From: an uncultured Anaeromyxobacter sp.
GTDB taxonomy: Bacteria > Myxococcota > Myxococcia > Myxococcales > Anaeromyxobacteraceae
Reading direction: 5' to 3'
Assembly (NCBI GenBank): GCA_903874275.1
Contig: CAIQRS010000118.1
Coordinates: forward strand, 1 to 37,575
Length of the DNA stretch: 37,575 nucleotides
In this document: positions 6,912-14,679 of the stretch, piece by piece
Numbering within the stretch: the stretch's first letter is position 1
How the letters are laid out: each line of letters starts with the position of its first letter
Program-made: the position numbers and the translations under genes
The notes under the pieces: generated by a model
Seen by the model: the letters and a program-made list of their open reading frames with translations, nothing else
Told to the model about the DNA's origin: nothing
The model's database searches: none

Positions 6912-7336
6912 CACCGCACCCCCTTCGCCCTGGCTGCCGTCACCCGGAGGATCTCCCGCGCTGCCCGCCTGGCGCGCTCCTGGCGGAACTCGTCCTGGTG
7001 CTCGGGGAGGACCACGGGCTCGACCTGGTCGTCGGCCTTTGCGAGGAAGGCGCGGAGCTCGGCGAGGTTCACCCTGCCCCGCCGACCCTTGCTGAGCTTC
7101 CCGGTCGCCTGCCAGCCGCGGATGGTCTGCGGGGTCACCCCCGCGAGATCGCCGGCCGACTCCTGCGTCGCCCACTCCACGCCGCTCCGGTCCCCGGAGG
7201 CCAGCGCCTCGGCGACCACCCTGCGGGCAACCTGCGCCGCCTCCTGGCGCACGAGCTCGGCAAGGAGCGACCCAAGGGCGCCCTCGAGGCCACGGATCGG
7301 GACCCCGTGCTGCGCGCCATCGTCGGGAGGCATCAT
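6911..7336 (-). CDS. helix-turn-helix phage protein, 141 aa
   Basis: Residues about 54-98 hold a MerR/excisionase-like winged HTH: SAGDLAGVTPQTIRGWQATG, then KLSKGRRGRVNLAELRAFL. The N-terminal 50 residues are helical and probably dimerise; the last 40 are Arg/Ala/Glu-rich and helical. Two adjacent ATG codons (7336 and 7333) overlap the stop of the 59-aa gene, so either could be used. It may be a regulator of the early operon or an excisionase-type architectural protein. With the att site more than 1 kb away, I favour a regulator or replication helper. Confidence 0.65.
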   Translation of the reverse strand: MMPPDDGAQHGVPIRGLEGALGSLLAELVRQEAAQVARRVVAEALASGDRSGVEWATQESAGDLAGVTPQTIRGWQATGKLSKGRRGRVNLAELRAFLAKADDQVEPVVLPEHQDEFRQERARRAAREILRVTAARAKGVR

Positions 7337-7512
7337 CGGGAGCCCCTCCGTTCCTCGACGACCCGCTCGAGGATCTCGCGAGCCAGGTGGATCGCTGCGA
7401 GCGCAGCAACCGGCTGCGCCTCGGCGATGGAGAGGAGCTTCAAGGCCTGAGCCACGAAGCCGGCGGCCAGGTCAATGCGCGCCTCGGCGCTTCCCGGTGC
7501 GGGGCGGCTCAT
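7333..7512 (-). CDS. tiny helical phage protein, 59 aa
   Basis: Short frame starting MSRPAPGSAEARIDLAAGF and ending ERRGSR. It overlaps the Cro/CI-like gene upstream by ATGA at 7509-7512 and the HTH gene downstream by TGA/ATG at 7333-7336. The composition is Ala, Leu, Glu and Arg, giving two helices. No known motif. The perfect overlaps on both sides make it credible as a gene. Confidence 0.6.
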   Translation of the reverse strand: MSRPAPGSAEARIDLAAGFVAQALKLLSIAEAQPVAALAAIHLAREILERVVEERRGSR

Positions 7513-7715
7513 GGCCGGAGATCCTCGACGGGAACCCCAAGAACCGCGGAGAGCTTCGCCGCAGTTGCCTCGGAGATGAGCCCGGCCCGCTCGACCAAGT
7601 AGAGGGTCGAGCCGGCGATCCCGGCACGGACGGCGAGCTGCTCACGGGTGAGTCCGGCGCGCTCTCGCGCTTCACGGACGGGGCTGCGCTTGGTTACGTT
7701 TGACCTTGCGTTCAT
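7509..7715 (-). CDS. Cro/CI-type (XRE) HTH regulator, 68 aa
   Basis: A single XRE helix-turn-helix fills the protein: VREARERAGLTREQLAVRAG, then a recognition helix IAGSTLYLVERAG, then the fourth and fifth helices EATAAKLSAVLGVPVEDL. There is no dimerisation or cleavage domain, so it is Cro-like in size. It is the first gene of the replication operon. ATG at 7715 has no clear ribosome site, and a GTG about 12 codons in is a possible alternative. The perfect 14-bp palindrome just upstream (7744-7757) is a candidate operator, which would make the operon self-regulated. Confidence 0.8.
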   Translation of the reverse strand: MNARSNVTKRSPVREARERAGLTREQLAVRAGIAGSTLYLVERAGLISEATAAKLSAVLGVPVEDLRP

Positions 7716-7743
7716 GCCCGCAAGGTAGGGAACGCCTGGCCGA

Positions 7744-7757
7744 CCCCGGATCCGGGG
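7744..7757. promoter_or_regulatory. perfect 14-bp palindrome, candidate operator
   Basis: CCCCGGATCCGGGG lies in the 57-bp gap between the 210-aa gene stop and the start of the XRE regulator. Position upstream of a Cro-like gene fits an operator. It is too short and lacks a T-run to be a convincing terminator. Binding is inferred only. Confidence 0.4.
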
Positions 7758-7772
7758 CGACCAGCGCGCCGC

Positions 7773-8405
7773 TTAACCCCTGAGTCTGGCTACCCTTTCA
7801 CGGTCGACCCTGGTTCCCGTGTCCCGCAACTGGGCGTGGATATCTCGCGTCGAGCGGCGCCTCCCGTACTCGTCGGCCTCCATCCGGCGAATCATCCGGC
7901 GGAGGACGGTGTCACTCGGAGTGAGGTGCTTCTGCCGCCTCTGGTTCTCCTTCGCCGCCGCTGCGGCCCTTCCACGCCGCTGCTTCCGACGCGCCAGCGC
8001 ATCGTCGACGAGCAGGGAGGGCTCGAGCCGGTGGATCTCGTCGAGGAGCGCCGCCGTGCGGTCCTGCACTCGCTTGAACGCAGCGCGGAGCGCCAGGTGC
8101 GCGTCGGGATCGCACCAAGCCTCGAGCTGCTCGACGTCGATGCCCGACAGGAACCACTGCTCGAGCCGCTGCCTGGCCGTCGAGCGCACTTGGATGGGCG
8201 TTACCCCGGGAACGGGTCCGACGTCGCGAGCCTTCGCCGCGGGCGGCCGGCGGCCTGGACGCAGGAGAGCCATCGCCGGTGGCGCGCCCACGGAGCCGCG
8301 GACGACCTCGTCTCGAATCGCCTCGCGCCACTCCTGGTCACCGAGCCTGAGCGCCTGCGCGAGGAACGAGTCGGCGGGGCGATGCTTCTTGAAGGGCTGC
8401 GCCAC
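7773..8405 (-). CDS. hypothetical phage protein with basic C-terminal helix region, 210 aa
   Basis: Not recognised. GTG at 8405 is chosen because GGGAGG lies about 7 bases upstream; a longer open frame exists but is Arg/Ser/Pro-rich and atypical. The middle (about 80-140) is a helical region with WFLSGIDVEQLEAWCDPDAH. Residues 145-170 are strongly basic (RRKQRRGRAAAAAKENQRRQ), and the last 45 residues read like an HTH unit with Arg-Asp-Ile-His and a recognition-type helix. DNA binding is plausible. It is near the attachment site but carries no tyrosine- or serine-recombinase motif, so I do not call it an integrase. Confidence 0.6.
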   Translation of the reverse strand: MAQPFKKHRPADSFLAQALRLGDQEWREAIRDEVVRGSVGAPPAMALLRPGRRPPAAKARDVGPVPGVTPIQVRSTARQRLEQWFLSGIDVEQLEAWCDPDAHLALRAAFKRVQDRTAALLDEIHRLEPSLLVDDALARRKQRRGRAAAAAKENQRRQKHLTPSDTVLRRMIRRMEADEYGRRRSTRDIHAQLRDTGTRVDRERVARLRG

Positions 8406-8505
8406 TTCCGCCTCCCGTGGCGGTCCCGAAGGGTGAAGCCGGCGGGGCGGGCGACTCGGGAAAGTCGCCGGGCTGGCCAGCCCTGCCCCTGCCGTGTTGC
8501 CGACC

Positions 8506-8754
8506 CTACTTCCTCCCTCCGTCACCAGGTACGACGCGGAGCGGCGTCGCGGGCCGAACGTCGGCCGCCTCGACGGCGCGGAGCGCGTTCTCGAGTAGGC
8601 GCCGAGCCTCGACCAGGTCGCCGCGGTCTGCGGCCGCGCCCGCGAGTTGCGCGCTCGCCTCGAGGAAGCAACCCAGCGGCGTCGGGTCACACGGCGACCG
8701 GCGGGAAGCTGCGGGTTCCACGGGCAGGGTCACACGCGAGCCCGCTGCAACCAT
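8506..8754 (-). CDS. small phage protein at the prophage edge, 82 aa
   Basis: The last 50 residues (FLEASAQLAGAAADRGDLVE followed by ARRLLENALRAVEAAD) form an antiparallel helical pair, like one TPR-type hairpin. ATG at 8754 and a GTG at 8733 are both possible starts; neither has a strong ribosome site. It is the last gene before the attR core at 8801. Function unknown. Confidence 0.45.
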   Translation of the reverse strand: MVAAGSRVTLPVEPAASRRSPCDPTPLGCFLEASAQLAGAAADRGDLVEARRLLENALRAVEAADVRPATPLRVVPGDGGRK

Positions 8755-8800
8755 CGCCGCCGGCCCCGGATCATCGGAAACCCGCGCCGAAAGGCCCCGA

Positions 8801-8823
8801 TTCGAATCCTGTATCGCGCGCCA
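8801..8823 (+). other. attR core: 3' end of a tRNA gene left by prophage integration
   Basis: The 23 bases begin TTCGAATCCTGT and end GCGCGCCA. They read as the T-loop (TTCGAAT), the 3' half of a T-stem (CCTGT), the 3' acceptor strand, discriminator G and encoded CCA of a tRNA. The bases just upstream (CCCGA) cannot pair with CCTGT, so this is not a whole tRNA; a matching tRNA would need ACAGG there and a 5' end of GCGCGAT. This is the usual signature of integration into the 3' end of a tRNA gene, the intact gene lying at the other prophage end. The amino acid cannot be read from this piece. Confidence 0.8.
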
Positions 8824-8841
8824 CTTCCGACCCAAAGTGCG

Positions 8842-8884
8842 ACCCTGCCGAGTCCCCGTGACTCGGCAGGGTTTTCTTCTTTTC
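8842..8884 (+). terminator. Rho-independent terminator of the displaced tRNA
   Basis: A perfect 12-bp stem, ACCCTGCCGAGT (8842-8853) with ACTCGGCAGGGT (8861-8872), a 7-base loop and a T-rich tail (TTTTCTTCTTTT). It starts 19 bases after the tRNA CCA end, where a tRNA transcript would normally stop. After integration it lies at the prophage edge and probably blocks read-through in the plus direction. Confidence 0.9.
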
Positions 8885-9182
8885 GGGCCTCGACACAGGA
8901 CTTCTGCCTGTAGCTTGTGACCCCCCGTGTGACCTCCCCGAAGGGGTGGGTTCCCCTTCCTTCGGCGCGATGCCAATGAACCCGACGGCCTGGCCGAGCT
9001 GGCGCCATGAAATGAGAGGGCTGCAATCTTCTCTGGGTGGAGTTCGCGGGACCCGGGTCACCAGCGCGACGCCCAACCGGACCCTTGTGCATGACCGCAT
9101 CGGACCTATCGTTTCCTGCAGGTTCGGTGCACCCGGCCGTCGGCTCATCCGCCCCTCGGAACTTCACGCAAAGGATATACAG
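8885..9182. other. intergenic region between terminator and lipoprotein gene
   Basis: No coding frame here has convincing codon use or a ribosome site, and the long minus-strand frame across it is antisense to a real gene. A small CCGAAGG/CCTTCGG hairpin is visible around 8937-8966. The promoter of the downstream lipoprotein gene is presumably here, but no clear -35/-10 pair stands out. AAAGGA about 10 bases before 9183 is a plausible ribosome site. Confidence 0.5.
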
Positions 9183-11519
9183 ATGAAGCGATTCCTTCCG
9201 CATCGCGCATCCCTCGTCGGAACGTCCTTCACGCGTGCAATGGATGCGGTCCGCTCGAACGCGGCCGTTCTCCTCGCCCTCTCGTTGCTGGCTGCCGGCT
9301 GCGGCGGCAGCCGCGGCGGCGACAGCCCCGCACCCCCGAGCGGACTCACCTACGCCACGAACCCCGCCACCTACACCAAGGGCACCGCCATCGCCGCGAA
9401 CAGCCCGTCCAGCACCGGCGGCGCGGTGGTGAGCTACGCGGTGAGCCCCGCGCTCCCGACCGGCCTCGCCCTGAACACGACCACCGGGGTGATCAGCGGA
9501 ACCCCGACGGTCGTCGCCGCCCAGGCCACCCACGTCGTCACGGCCACGAACTCGGGCGGCAGCACCACCGCCAACCTCGCCGTCCGGGTGAACGACGTCG
9601 CCCCGTCTGCCCTTGCCTACGCGCTGAACCCGGCCACCTACGAGAGGGGCATCGCCATCGCGGCGAATGCCCCGTCGAGCTCGGGCGGCACGGTGGTGAG
9701 CTACGCGGTGAACCCGGCGCTCCCGGCCGGCCTCGCCCTGAACACGACCACCGGCGTGGTCAGCGGAACCCCCACGGCCATCGCCGCGCAGGCGACCTAC
9801 GTGGTCACCGCCACGAACTCGGGCGGCAGTGCCACCGCAAACCTCGTCGTCACGGTCAAGGAGGTCGTTCCCGCGGATCGGTTCGCGTACGTGGCGATGT
9901 ACCGCAGCAACGTCGTCCAGGCATACGGCCTGGACGGCATCACGGGGGCACTCCGTGCCATCGGCTCTCCCGTTCCGGCCGGAGAGGGACCCGTCGCCCT
10001 GGCCGTCCATCCGACCGGCAGGTACGTCTATGCGGCGGCGCTGACGTCGGGCGGCATCCGTGCCTTCTCCATCGACGGGACGTCGGGAGCGCTCACGGAG
10101 ATCAACCAGTACGCCGCGGGTGCGGCCCCGCTGTCCCTGGCGATCGATCCTCAGGGCACGTTCCTGTACGTGTCGAACAGCGGGAGCGGCACGTTGACCG
10201 GGTACGCCATCGACGGTTCGGGAGCACTCTCCGAGATCGCCGGGTCTCCGTTCGCCGCTGGAACCAGCCCGCACGGACTGATCGTGGACCCGGCCGGGCT
10301 CCACGCATACGTGGCCAACTATGACTCGGACTCCATCAGCACGTTCCTCATCGACCGCACGACGGGATTGCTCACCCGCGTCGGGTCGGACGTGGCCGCC
10401 GGAACGCATCCGTACTCGGTCACGCTCCATCCGTCGGGGAAGTTCGCCTACGTGCCGAACTTCGACAGCGGGAATGTTTCGGCGTACGCCATCGACGCCT
10501 CGACGGGCGCGCTGACGGCCGTCGCCGGGTCCCCGTTCGCTACCGGGCACCGCTCCCCTTACGCAGCCGTCGATCCGACCGGGAAGTTCGCCTACGTCTC
10601 CAACAGCGGTGACCTCGGGTACACCATCTCCGCGTACGGCATCAACGGGACCACGGGCGCTCTCACGGCCCTGAGCGGGTCTCCATTTGCCACGGCCGCC
10701 GAGCCGACATCCCTCGTGGTCGACGCCTCGGGCAAGTTCCTCCACGTGACCAACACCACGGGAGATGCCATCAGCACGTACGCGATCGATGCAGTCACGG
10801 GGAACCTGACGCCCGCCAGCACCGTGTCGACGGACCTCGCGTTCCCGCGCGCGATCGTCACCACGGCGGCCCAGGGCGCCTCGACCGTGCAGGTCACCCT
10901 CAACACCTCCGAGGCCACGATGGACCCGGGCACGGCGCGGGTCTTCACGGCCGTCGTCACCGGAGCCACCCTCAAGTCGGTCACGTGGGCGACCTCCCCT
11001 GTTGGCGCGGGAGTCCTGACGGTGCTGGATGCCTCCAGCGTGGCCTACACGTCCCCCGCGTCGGCGGGTCAGGTGCTCCTCACCGCGACGGCCGTGGCAG
11101 ACGTCACCGCCAGCGCCACGGCGACCCTCACGGTCCGGGCCACGCCTGCGCCCACCCAGGACATCTTCAACAACTGGAACATCGGCGGGGTGAGCAACGG
11201 GCCCACCAGCCCCACGACCTTCACGATCGCCGTCCCTCGCCACGTGGTCTACTTCGACACCTACCACTACTTCAACGGCGGCGTGTTGCCGGGGTTGCTC
11301 AGTCTCCGGCACAGCGACGGCACGGTCTACGGCCCGTGGCAGACCACCGGTGGCGTGGGCCAGGGGGGCGTCCAGAACGCCCTCTGGATCTGCTACCCGG
11401 ACATGGAGATCAAGGCGGGCACCTACACCGTCGTCGACTCGAATGCCGGGACCTGGTCCTACAACGCGGAGTCCGGCGGGGCCGGGTTTGCGCACCTGAC
11501 GGCCCTCACGCTCCCGTGA
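9183..11519 (+). CDS. large surface lipoprotein: two Ig-like domains, beta-propeller, C-terminal domain, 778 aa
   Basis: Exported lipoprotein with lipobox LLAAGC, Cys40 as the lipidated residue. Two tandem putative Ig domains of the He_PIG kind (about 48-138 and 140-230) follow, both with LALNTTTGVxSGTPT. Next is a lactonase-type seven-bladed propeller (about 232-560) made of repeats such as GKFAYVSN and YAIDxxTGALT. A bacterial Ig-like domain (about 565-650) precedes a C-terminal domain (657-778) with GPTSPTTFTI and YHYFNGG, a module I have seen at the end of exported myxobacterial proteins. ATG 9183 has AAAGGA upstream; an internal ATG at 9240 would give a shorter, more typical lipoprotein signal. 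The propeller suggests binding rather than proven catalysis. Confidence 0.85.
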   Translation: MKRFLPHRASLVGTSFTRAMDAVRSNAAVLLALSLLAAGCGGSRGGDSPAPPSGLTYATNPATYTKGTAIAANSPSSTGGAVVSYAVSPALPTGLALNTTTGVISGTPTVVAAQATHVVTATNSGGSTTANLAVRVNDVAPSALAYALNPATYERGIAIAANAPSSSGGTVVSYAVNPALPAGLALNTTTGVVSGTPTAIAAQATYVVTATNSGGSATANLVVTVKEVVPADRFAYVAMYRSNVVQAYGLDGITGALRAIGSPVPAGEGPVALAVHPTGRYVYAAALTSGGIRAFSIDGTSGALTEINQYAAGAAPLSLAIDPQGTFLYVSNSGSGTLTGYAIDGSGALSEIAGSPFAAGTSPHGLIVDPAGLHAYVANYDSDSISTFLIDRTTGLLTRVGSDVAAGTHPYSVTLHPSGKFAYVPNFDSGNVSAYAIDASTGALTAVAGSPFATGHRSPYAAVDPTGKFAYVSNSGDLGYTISAYGINGTTGALTALSGSPFATAAEPTSLVVDASGKFLHVTNTTGDAISTYAIDAVTGNLTPASTVSTDLAFPRAIVTTAAQGASTVQVTLNTSEATMDPGTARVFTAVVTGATLKSVTWATSPVGAGVLTVLDASSVAYTSPASAGQVLLTATAVADVTASATATLTVRATPAPTQDIFNNWNIGGVSNGPTSPTTFTIAVPRHVVYFDTYHYFNGGVLPGLLSLRHSDGTVYGPWQTTGGVGQGGVQNALWICYPDMEIKAGTYTVVDSNAGTWSYNAESGGAGFAHLTALTLP

Positions 11520-11539
11520 CGTTCGCCCCGCGACGTGAG

Positions 11540-12412
11540 CTACTGGGCTCCTTCGAACGTCCCGACGATCCGAACTCCCGACTTGTTCGGCTCGCTGCAG
11601 GTGATGTCCAGGATCAACTTCCAGTTCGGGACGTCGGAGACCCAGACGATCGTGCCCGTCCACGCCGAACAGCTTGGCTGTCCGTAGAACGTCACCGACG
11701 CCGCACCCGATGGAAGTGCAATCGTTGCTCCGGGATTCACGGAGGCCCGATTCAGGGTGACGGAGATGTAGGAGGAGCGAGGAGGGCACGTCGCTTCGCT
11801 CACCACCCACGAGACCGAAAAGCTCCCCTGGCCGGGACACGGAACGGAAGAGGACAGGGAGCAAATTGGCCCATGCAGTGCTGGATCCCTGTATCGCCCC
11901 GAGTAGTAGCTCCCGGCCGAGACCATCGGTTGCTGCAGGTTCCACGTGCACGTGGGTCTACTCGACTGGCAGCATGCGGCTTGACCGGGGGTGCAGTTGC
12001 TGGAAGTGCAGATTGCTGGATTCCCGGACGTTGACGAAGCAGCACAGTCCATCACCTGGGATGCGTCGTGTCCGCTCCTGGTGCATCGCGATAGCCAGTC
12101 GCCGTCACAGAAGAACTGGTTCGAGGCACATGCCGGTCCAGTCGCTCCGCCTGGGCCGGTTGGCCCGACGGGACCCTGCAGCCCCTGAAGTCCTTGCGGC
12201 CCTTGCGCTCCGGCTGGCCCCTGCGCGCCCTGTGGCCCTTGTACGCCCTGGGGACCTTGCTGGCCGCCAGTGCCGCTGCACCCCACGATGAGCAACTGGA
12301 GAAGGACGAGGCCGCGCGGCCACCAAACGCTGGGCCACCACCCGACCAGTCCGGTTCGCCCGGCGCGCCAGGCGCATGGATCGGTGCGGTTCCGCCAGGG
12401 GGGAACGCCCAT
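11540..12412 (-). CDS. collagen-like lipoprotein, 290 aa
   Basis: N-terminal signal with a lipobox-like LLIVGC (Cys45), then about 14 Gly-X-Y triplets ([16 protein letters not shown] and onward, residues about 50-92). These form a bacterial collagen-like stalk. A Cys-rich segment follows (about 95-150, with CDGDWLSRC and ACCQSS), then a C-terminal beta-rich domain. Likely a surface-anchored trimeric stalk with a globular head. ATG 12412 shares one base with the stop of the cytochrome c gene (TGATG), so the two are probably co-translated. The n-region of the signal is unusually long and Trp-rich, so the true start might be further in. Confidence 0.8.
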   Translation of the reverse strand: MGVPPWRNRTDPCAWRAGRTGLVGWWPSVWWPRGLVLLQLLIVGCSGTGGQQGPQGVQGPQGAQGPAGAQGPQGLQGLQGPVGPTGPGGATGPACASNQFFCDGDWLSRCTRSGHDASQVMDCAASSTSGNPAICTSSNCTPGQAACCQSSRPTCTWNLQQPMVSAGSYYSGRYRDPALHGPICSLSSSVPCPGQGSFSVSWVVSEATCPPRSSYISVTLNRASVNPGATIALPSGAASVTFYGQPSCSAWTGTIVWVSDVPNWKLILDITCSEPNKSGVRIVGTFEGAQ

Positions 12413-12672
12413 CACTTCTTCATGCCGGAGACGTACTTCCCCATGGCCGCGACCTCGTCCCCGTTCATCCCGGTCTTCTCCATCGGAGGCGGGTGGTTGC
12501 GCACCACCTTGGCCACGGCATCCGCCGGCATCCCGGCGATGACCGGTGTCGCGGTGCCACCCTGCCCCCTGGTCCCGTGGCAGGCGGCGCAGTGCTTCTG
12601 GTAGAGGGCGGGGATGTCGGAGGCGAGAGCGGGGCCTGCCCAGAGGACGACCGCGATCAGGATGCGCTTCAT
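12412..12672 (-). CDS. small periplasmic c-type cytochrome, 86 aa
   Basis: Signal peptide [17 protein letters not shown], then one haem motif CAACH (Cys28, Cys31, His32) and a C-terminal helix ending KYVSGMKK, as in class I cytochrome c5/c553-type proteins. Candidate distal Met ligands lie at AGMPADAV and EKTGM. It would carry electrons in the periplasm. ATG at 12672 has AAAGG upstream. It is followed by the collagen-like lipoprotein with a one-base overlap, an odd partner for a cytochrome. Confidence 0.88.
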   Translation of the reverse strand: MKRILIAVVLWAGPALASDIPALYQKHCAACHGTRGQGGTATPVIAGMPADAVAKVVRNHPPPMEKTGMNGDEVAAMGKYVSGMKK

Positions 12673-12895
12673 GGCATGACCTTTCGCAGGGTGACCTGCG
12701 CCTCCGATCCTCCGGGCCTGACGGTCGAGCGTCAACCCGTCCTCTGGGTGTAAACGGCCGACGCGCCCCCCCGATCGGGACGCCCCTCCCCGGCCGCCCC
12801 CGAATCCCCTCGCCGGAGCCCGAGGACGGGGCCACCATTTTTCAAGAACGTCGTAGGTGCCTCGGTCACCCCTGAAGGGGAACGAAGGAGCGCCC

Positions 12896-13162
12896 ATGAG
12901 GAGGGCAATTCGACTGCTGGTGACGGCTGGGCTCGCACTCGCATTCGCGGGAGTCTCCACCGTCGTGCTTGCGCAGGAGGAGGGAGAGCACAGAGGGAAC
13001 GTGGAGGTCGCGATGTACGAGGGTAGGCTCTCCGACCCGTGCCAGGACATCGAGCCGGGCGCGGCCAGCATGGAGCCGCAGCAGGCGCTCGAGGATCAGG
13101 CGAGCGTCGAGGAGTCCACGGCCCACGAGAAGTGGGTCGAGGAGATCTGGAACTCCCCGTAG
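12896..13162 (+). CDS. small secreted protein, 88 aa
   Basis: Clear signal peptide (MRRAIRLLVTAGLALAFAG, cleavage near VLAQEE), then a short acidic mature part of about 60 residues rich in Glu and Gln. GAAGGAG 7 bases before the ATG fixes the start. The mature region has no cysteine pair or repeat that I recognise. It is divergent from the cytochrome c operon and convergent with the protease gene. Function unknown. Confidence 0.75.
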   Translation: MRRAIRLLVTAGLALAFAGVSTVVLAQEEGEHRGNVEVAMYEGRLSDPCQDIEPGAASMEPQQALEDQASVEESTAHEKWVEEIWNSP

Positions 13163-13177
13163 CGGGGAGGAGGCCGT

Positions 13178-13924
13178 CTAGTCCCTGACGGCCAGCGCCG
13201 AGAGGCGGCCCACCAGGTCGCCCTCGAAGTCGGCGAGCGTCACGCCCAGCGCGCCGTGGAATGCGGCCGGGAAGGCGTGCCCCTCGCCGAGGCGGGCCAC
13301 GACCCGCCTGACCCCATCCTCTCCGAAGCGATCGACCAGTTCGCGGAAGGCCCGGTCGGCCGTCCCGTACACCACGGCGGGATCGGTCCGGAGGAACGGC
13401 CCGGGGCTCCCGATCGCCTCGGCCCGCGCGACGTCGTGCCGCTCGCCGGCGGCCACGCTGGCCATCCCCTCCTGGAACCAGAGCGGGATCCGTCCGGCGC
13501 GCCCGTCGCGCCCGGTGGCCTGGAAGAGGGCGCAGTGGGTGAGCTCGTGCGCCAGGATCTGGGTGAGCGCCTCGTCGGAGGCGCGCCCCCGCGACCAGGT
13601 GCGGGGCGACTGGAGATCGACGGCGCCGACGCGCGCCCAGGCCCTCATCCAGGGATTCCCGGTCCGGCGCGTGGCAGCCTCGAGCCCGGCGTGGGTGGGG
13701 TGGACCGTCAGCGCCACCGCGACAGGGAGCGGACCCCACCGGGTCGCCAGGCGCATCGCCCGTGGCAGGACCCGCCGGACCTGCTCGGCGACGGCCTCGT
13801 CCCCCTCGCTGGTCCGCAGGGCCACCGACGTACCCGCCACGGAGACCGACTCCAGGGCGTGCGACACCTCGCCCGGGTGGATCTGGGCGGAGACGAGGCC
13901 GACGATGAGGAGCGGGAGGAGCAT
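13178..13924 (-). CDS. secreted peptidase-MA-like zinc metalloprotease, 248 aa
   Basis: Short signal peptide (MLLPLLIVGLVSAQ), then a gluzincin-type active site: HELTH at 126-130 with the third ligand Glu152 in WFQEGMA. This spacing matches the peptidase MA-like family of periplasmic proteases. ATG at 13924 begins the signal peptide. The gene faces away from the HD-hydrolase gene across a 146-bp gap. Substrate unknown. Confidence 0.82.
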   Translation of the reverse strand: MLLPLLIVGLVSAQIHPGEVSHALESVSVAGTSVALRTSEGDEAVAEQVRRVLPRAMRLATRWGPLPVAVALTVHPTHAGLEAATRRTGNPWMRAWARVGAVDLQSPRTWSRGRASDEALTQILAHELTHCALFQATGRDGRAGRIPLWFQEGMASVAAGERHDVARAEAIGSPGPFLRTDPAVVYGTADRAFRELVDRFGEDGVRRVVARLGEGHAFPAAFHGALGVTLADFEGDLVGRLSALAVRD

Positions 13925-14070
13925 TGGGTCCAAACCGTTTTTCTTGTCCAGGAATCCGGGCCGGGTCAATGCCCATTGGGGGCGGCCCGGCCGGGGGCAC
14001 TTCGCTCATTGGAGAGCGGTTGCACGAAACGGCTTCTCAGGCAGCAACCGGATCCGGTACGGGTACCTCC

Positions 14071-14679
14071 ATGGCGAAACTGGAGAAGAAGCGCCGGCTG
14101 GGGAAGCGGTTCGACGACGCGCTCCTCCACGCCCTGAAGCTCCACCGAAAGCAGGCCCGCAAGGGAAAGCCAGGCGTCCCGTACGCAGCGCACCTCCTCG
14201 GGACCGCCGGGACCGTCCTCGACTTCGGCGGCGACGAGCCCCAGGCCATCGCGGCCATGCTTCACGACGCGGCCGAGGACCACGGCGGACGGCCACGGCT
14301 GGCCAGGATCCGCGCGCGCTTCGGCAAGGACGTCGCGACGATGGTGGAGGACTGCACCGACACCTTCGAGAAGGTGAAGCCGGACTGGCGGCCGCGCAAG
14401 GAGGCGTACATCGCGTCCCTGCCCGGCAAGCCCGCCCGCTCCCTGCTGGTCTCCGCCGCCGACAAGCTGAACAACGCCCGGGCCATCGTCGCCGACCTGC
14501 GCACCGAAGGGCCGGGGACCCTCGACCGCTTCAGCGGAAAGGCCGAGACGGTCTGGTACTTCCGGGAACTCGTGAAGGTCTTCGGCGAGCTCCGGGTGGG
14601 CCCCATCGTCGACGAGCTCGCCGTGGCGGTGGACGAGATGGCCGCGCTCGCCGGGCGCCGCCCCGGGCGTCGCGGATGA
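14071..14679 (+). CDS. HD-domain phosphohydrolase, small (p)ppGpp hydrolase-like, 202 aa
   Basis: Resembles the hydrolase half of RelA/SpoT or the free-standing Mesh1-type enzymes that remove pyrophosphate from (p)ppGpp. Metal-site residues in order: His41 (AAHLL), His65-Asp66 (MLHDAAEDHGG) and Asp131 (DKLNNAR, equivalent to the KLADR-type motif). There is no synthetase, TGS or ACT domain, so it is stand-alone. ATG at 14071 was chosen because the frame upstream has no family pattern. Its stop overlaps the start of the next lipoprotein (ATGA), so they form a two-gene unit. Substrate specificity cannot be told from sequence alone. Confidence 0.8.
   Translation: MAKLEKKRRLGKRFDDALLHALKLHRKQARKGKPGVPYAAHLLGTAGTVLDFGGDEPQAIAAMLHDAAEDHGGRPRLARIRARFGKDVATMVEDCTDTFEKVKPDWRPRKEAYIASLPGKPARSLLVSAADKLNNARAIVADLRTEGPGTLDRFSGKAETVWYFRELVKVFGELRVGPIVDELAVAVDEMAALAGRRPGRRG

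Larger units (their letters stand above)
1..8823. mobile_element. right arm of an integrated prophage
   Basis: A continuous minus-strand cluster of short, overlapping genes with phage replication functions (DnaB-like helicase, RuvC-like resolvase, Cro/CI-like regulator) and virion-type genes (scaffold-like protein, terminase-small-subunit-like HTH protein). It ends on the right at a duplicated tRNA 3' end (8801-8823), after which ordinary chromosomal genes begin. The left end, integrase, large terminase, portal, major capsid and lysis genes are not in the window, so the element is cut by the window edge. No defects are visible in the part shown. Confidence 0.85.

Noticed and set aside
7773-8405. 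phage integrase
   Set aside because: It is near the att site and basic, but it has no tyrosine-recombinase (R-H-R-Y) or serine-recombinase motif.
8740-8823. complete tRNA gene
   Set aside because: Only the T-loop onward is tRNA-like. The preceding CCCGA cannot pair with CCTGT, and no matching 5' acceptor strand or anticodon arm is found upstream.
8730-11951. 1073-aa minus-strand open frame
   Set aside because: It is antisense to the propeller lipoprotein, whose plus-strand product has a lipobox, Ig domains and a propeller. Its own product is Arg/Gly/His-rich without any domain. Long antisense frames are expected in DNA this GC-rich.
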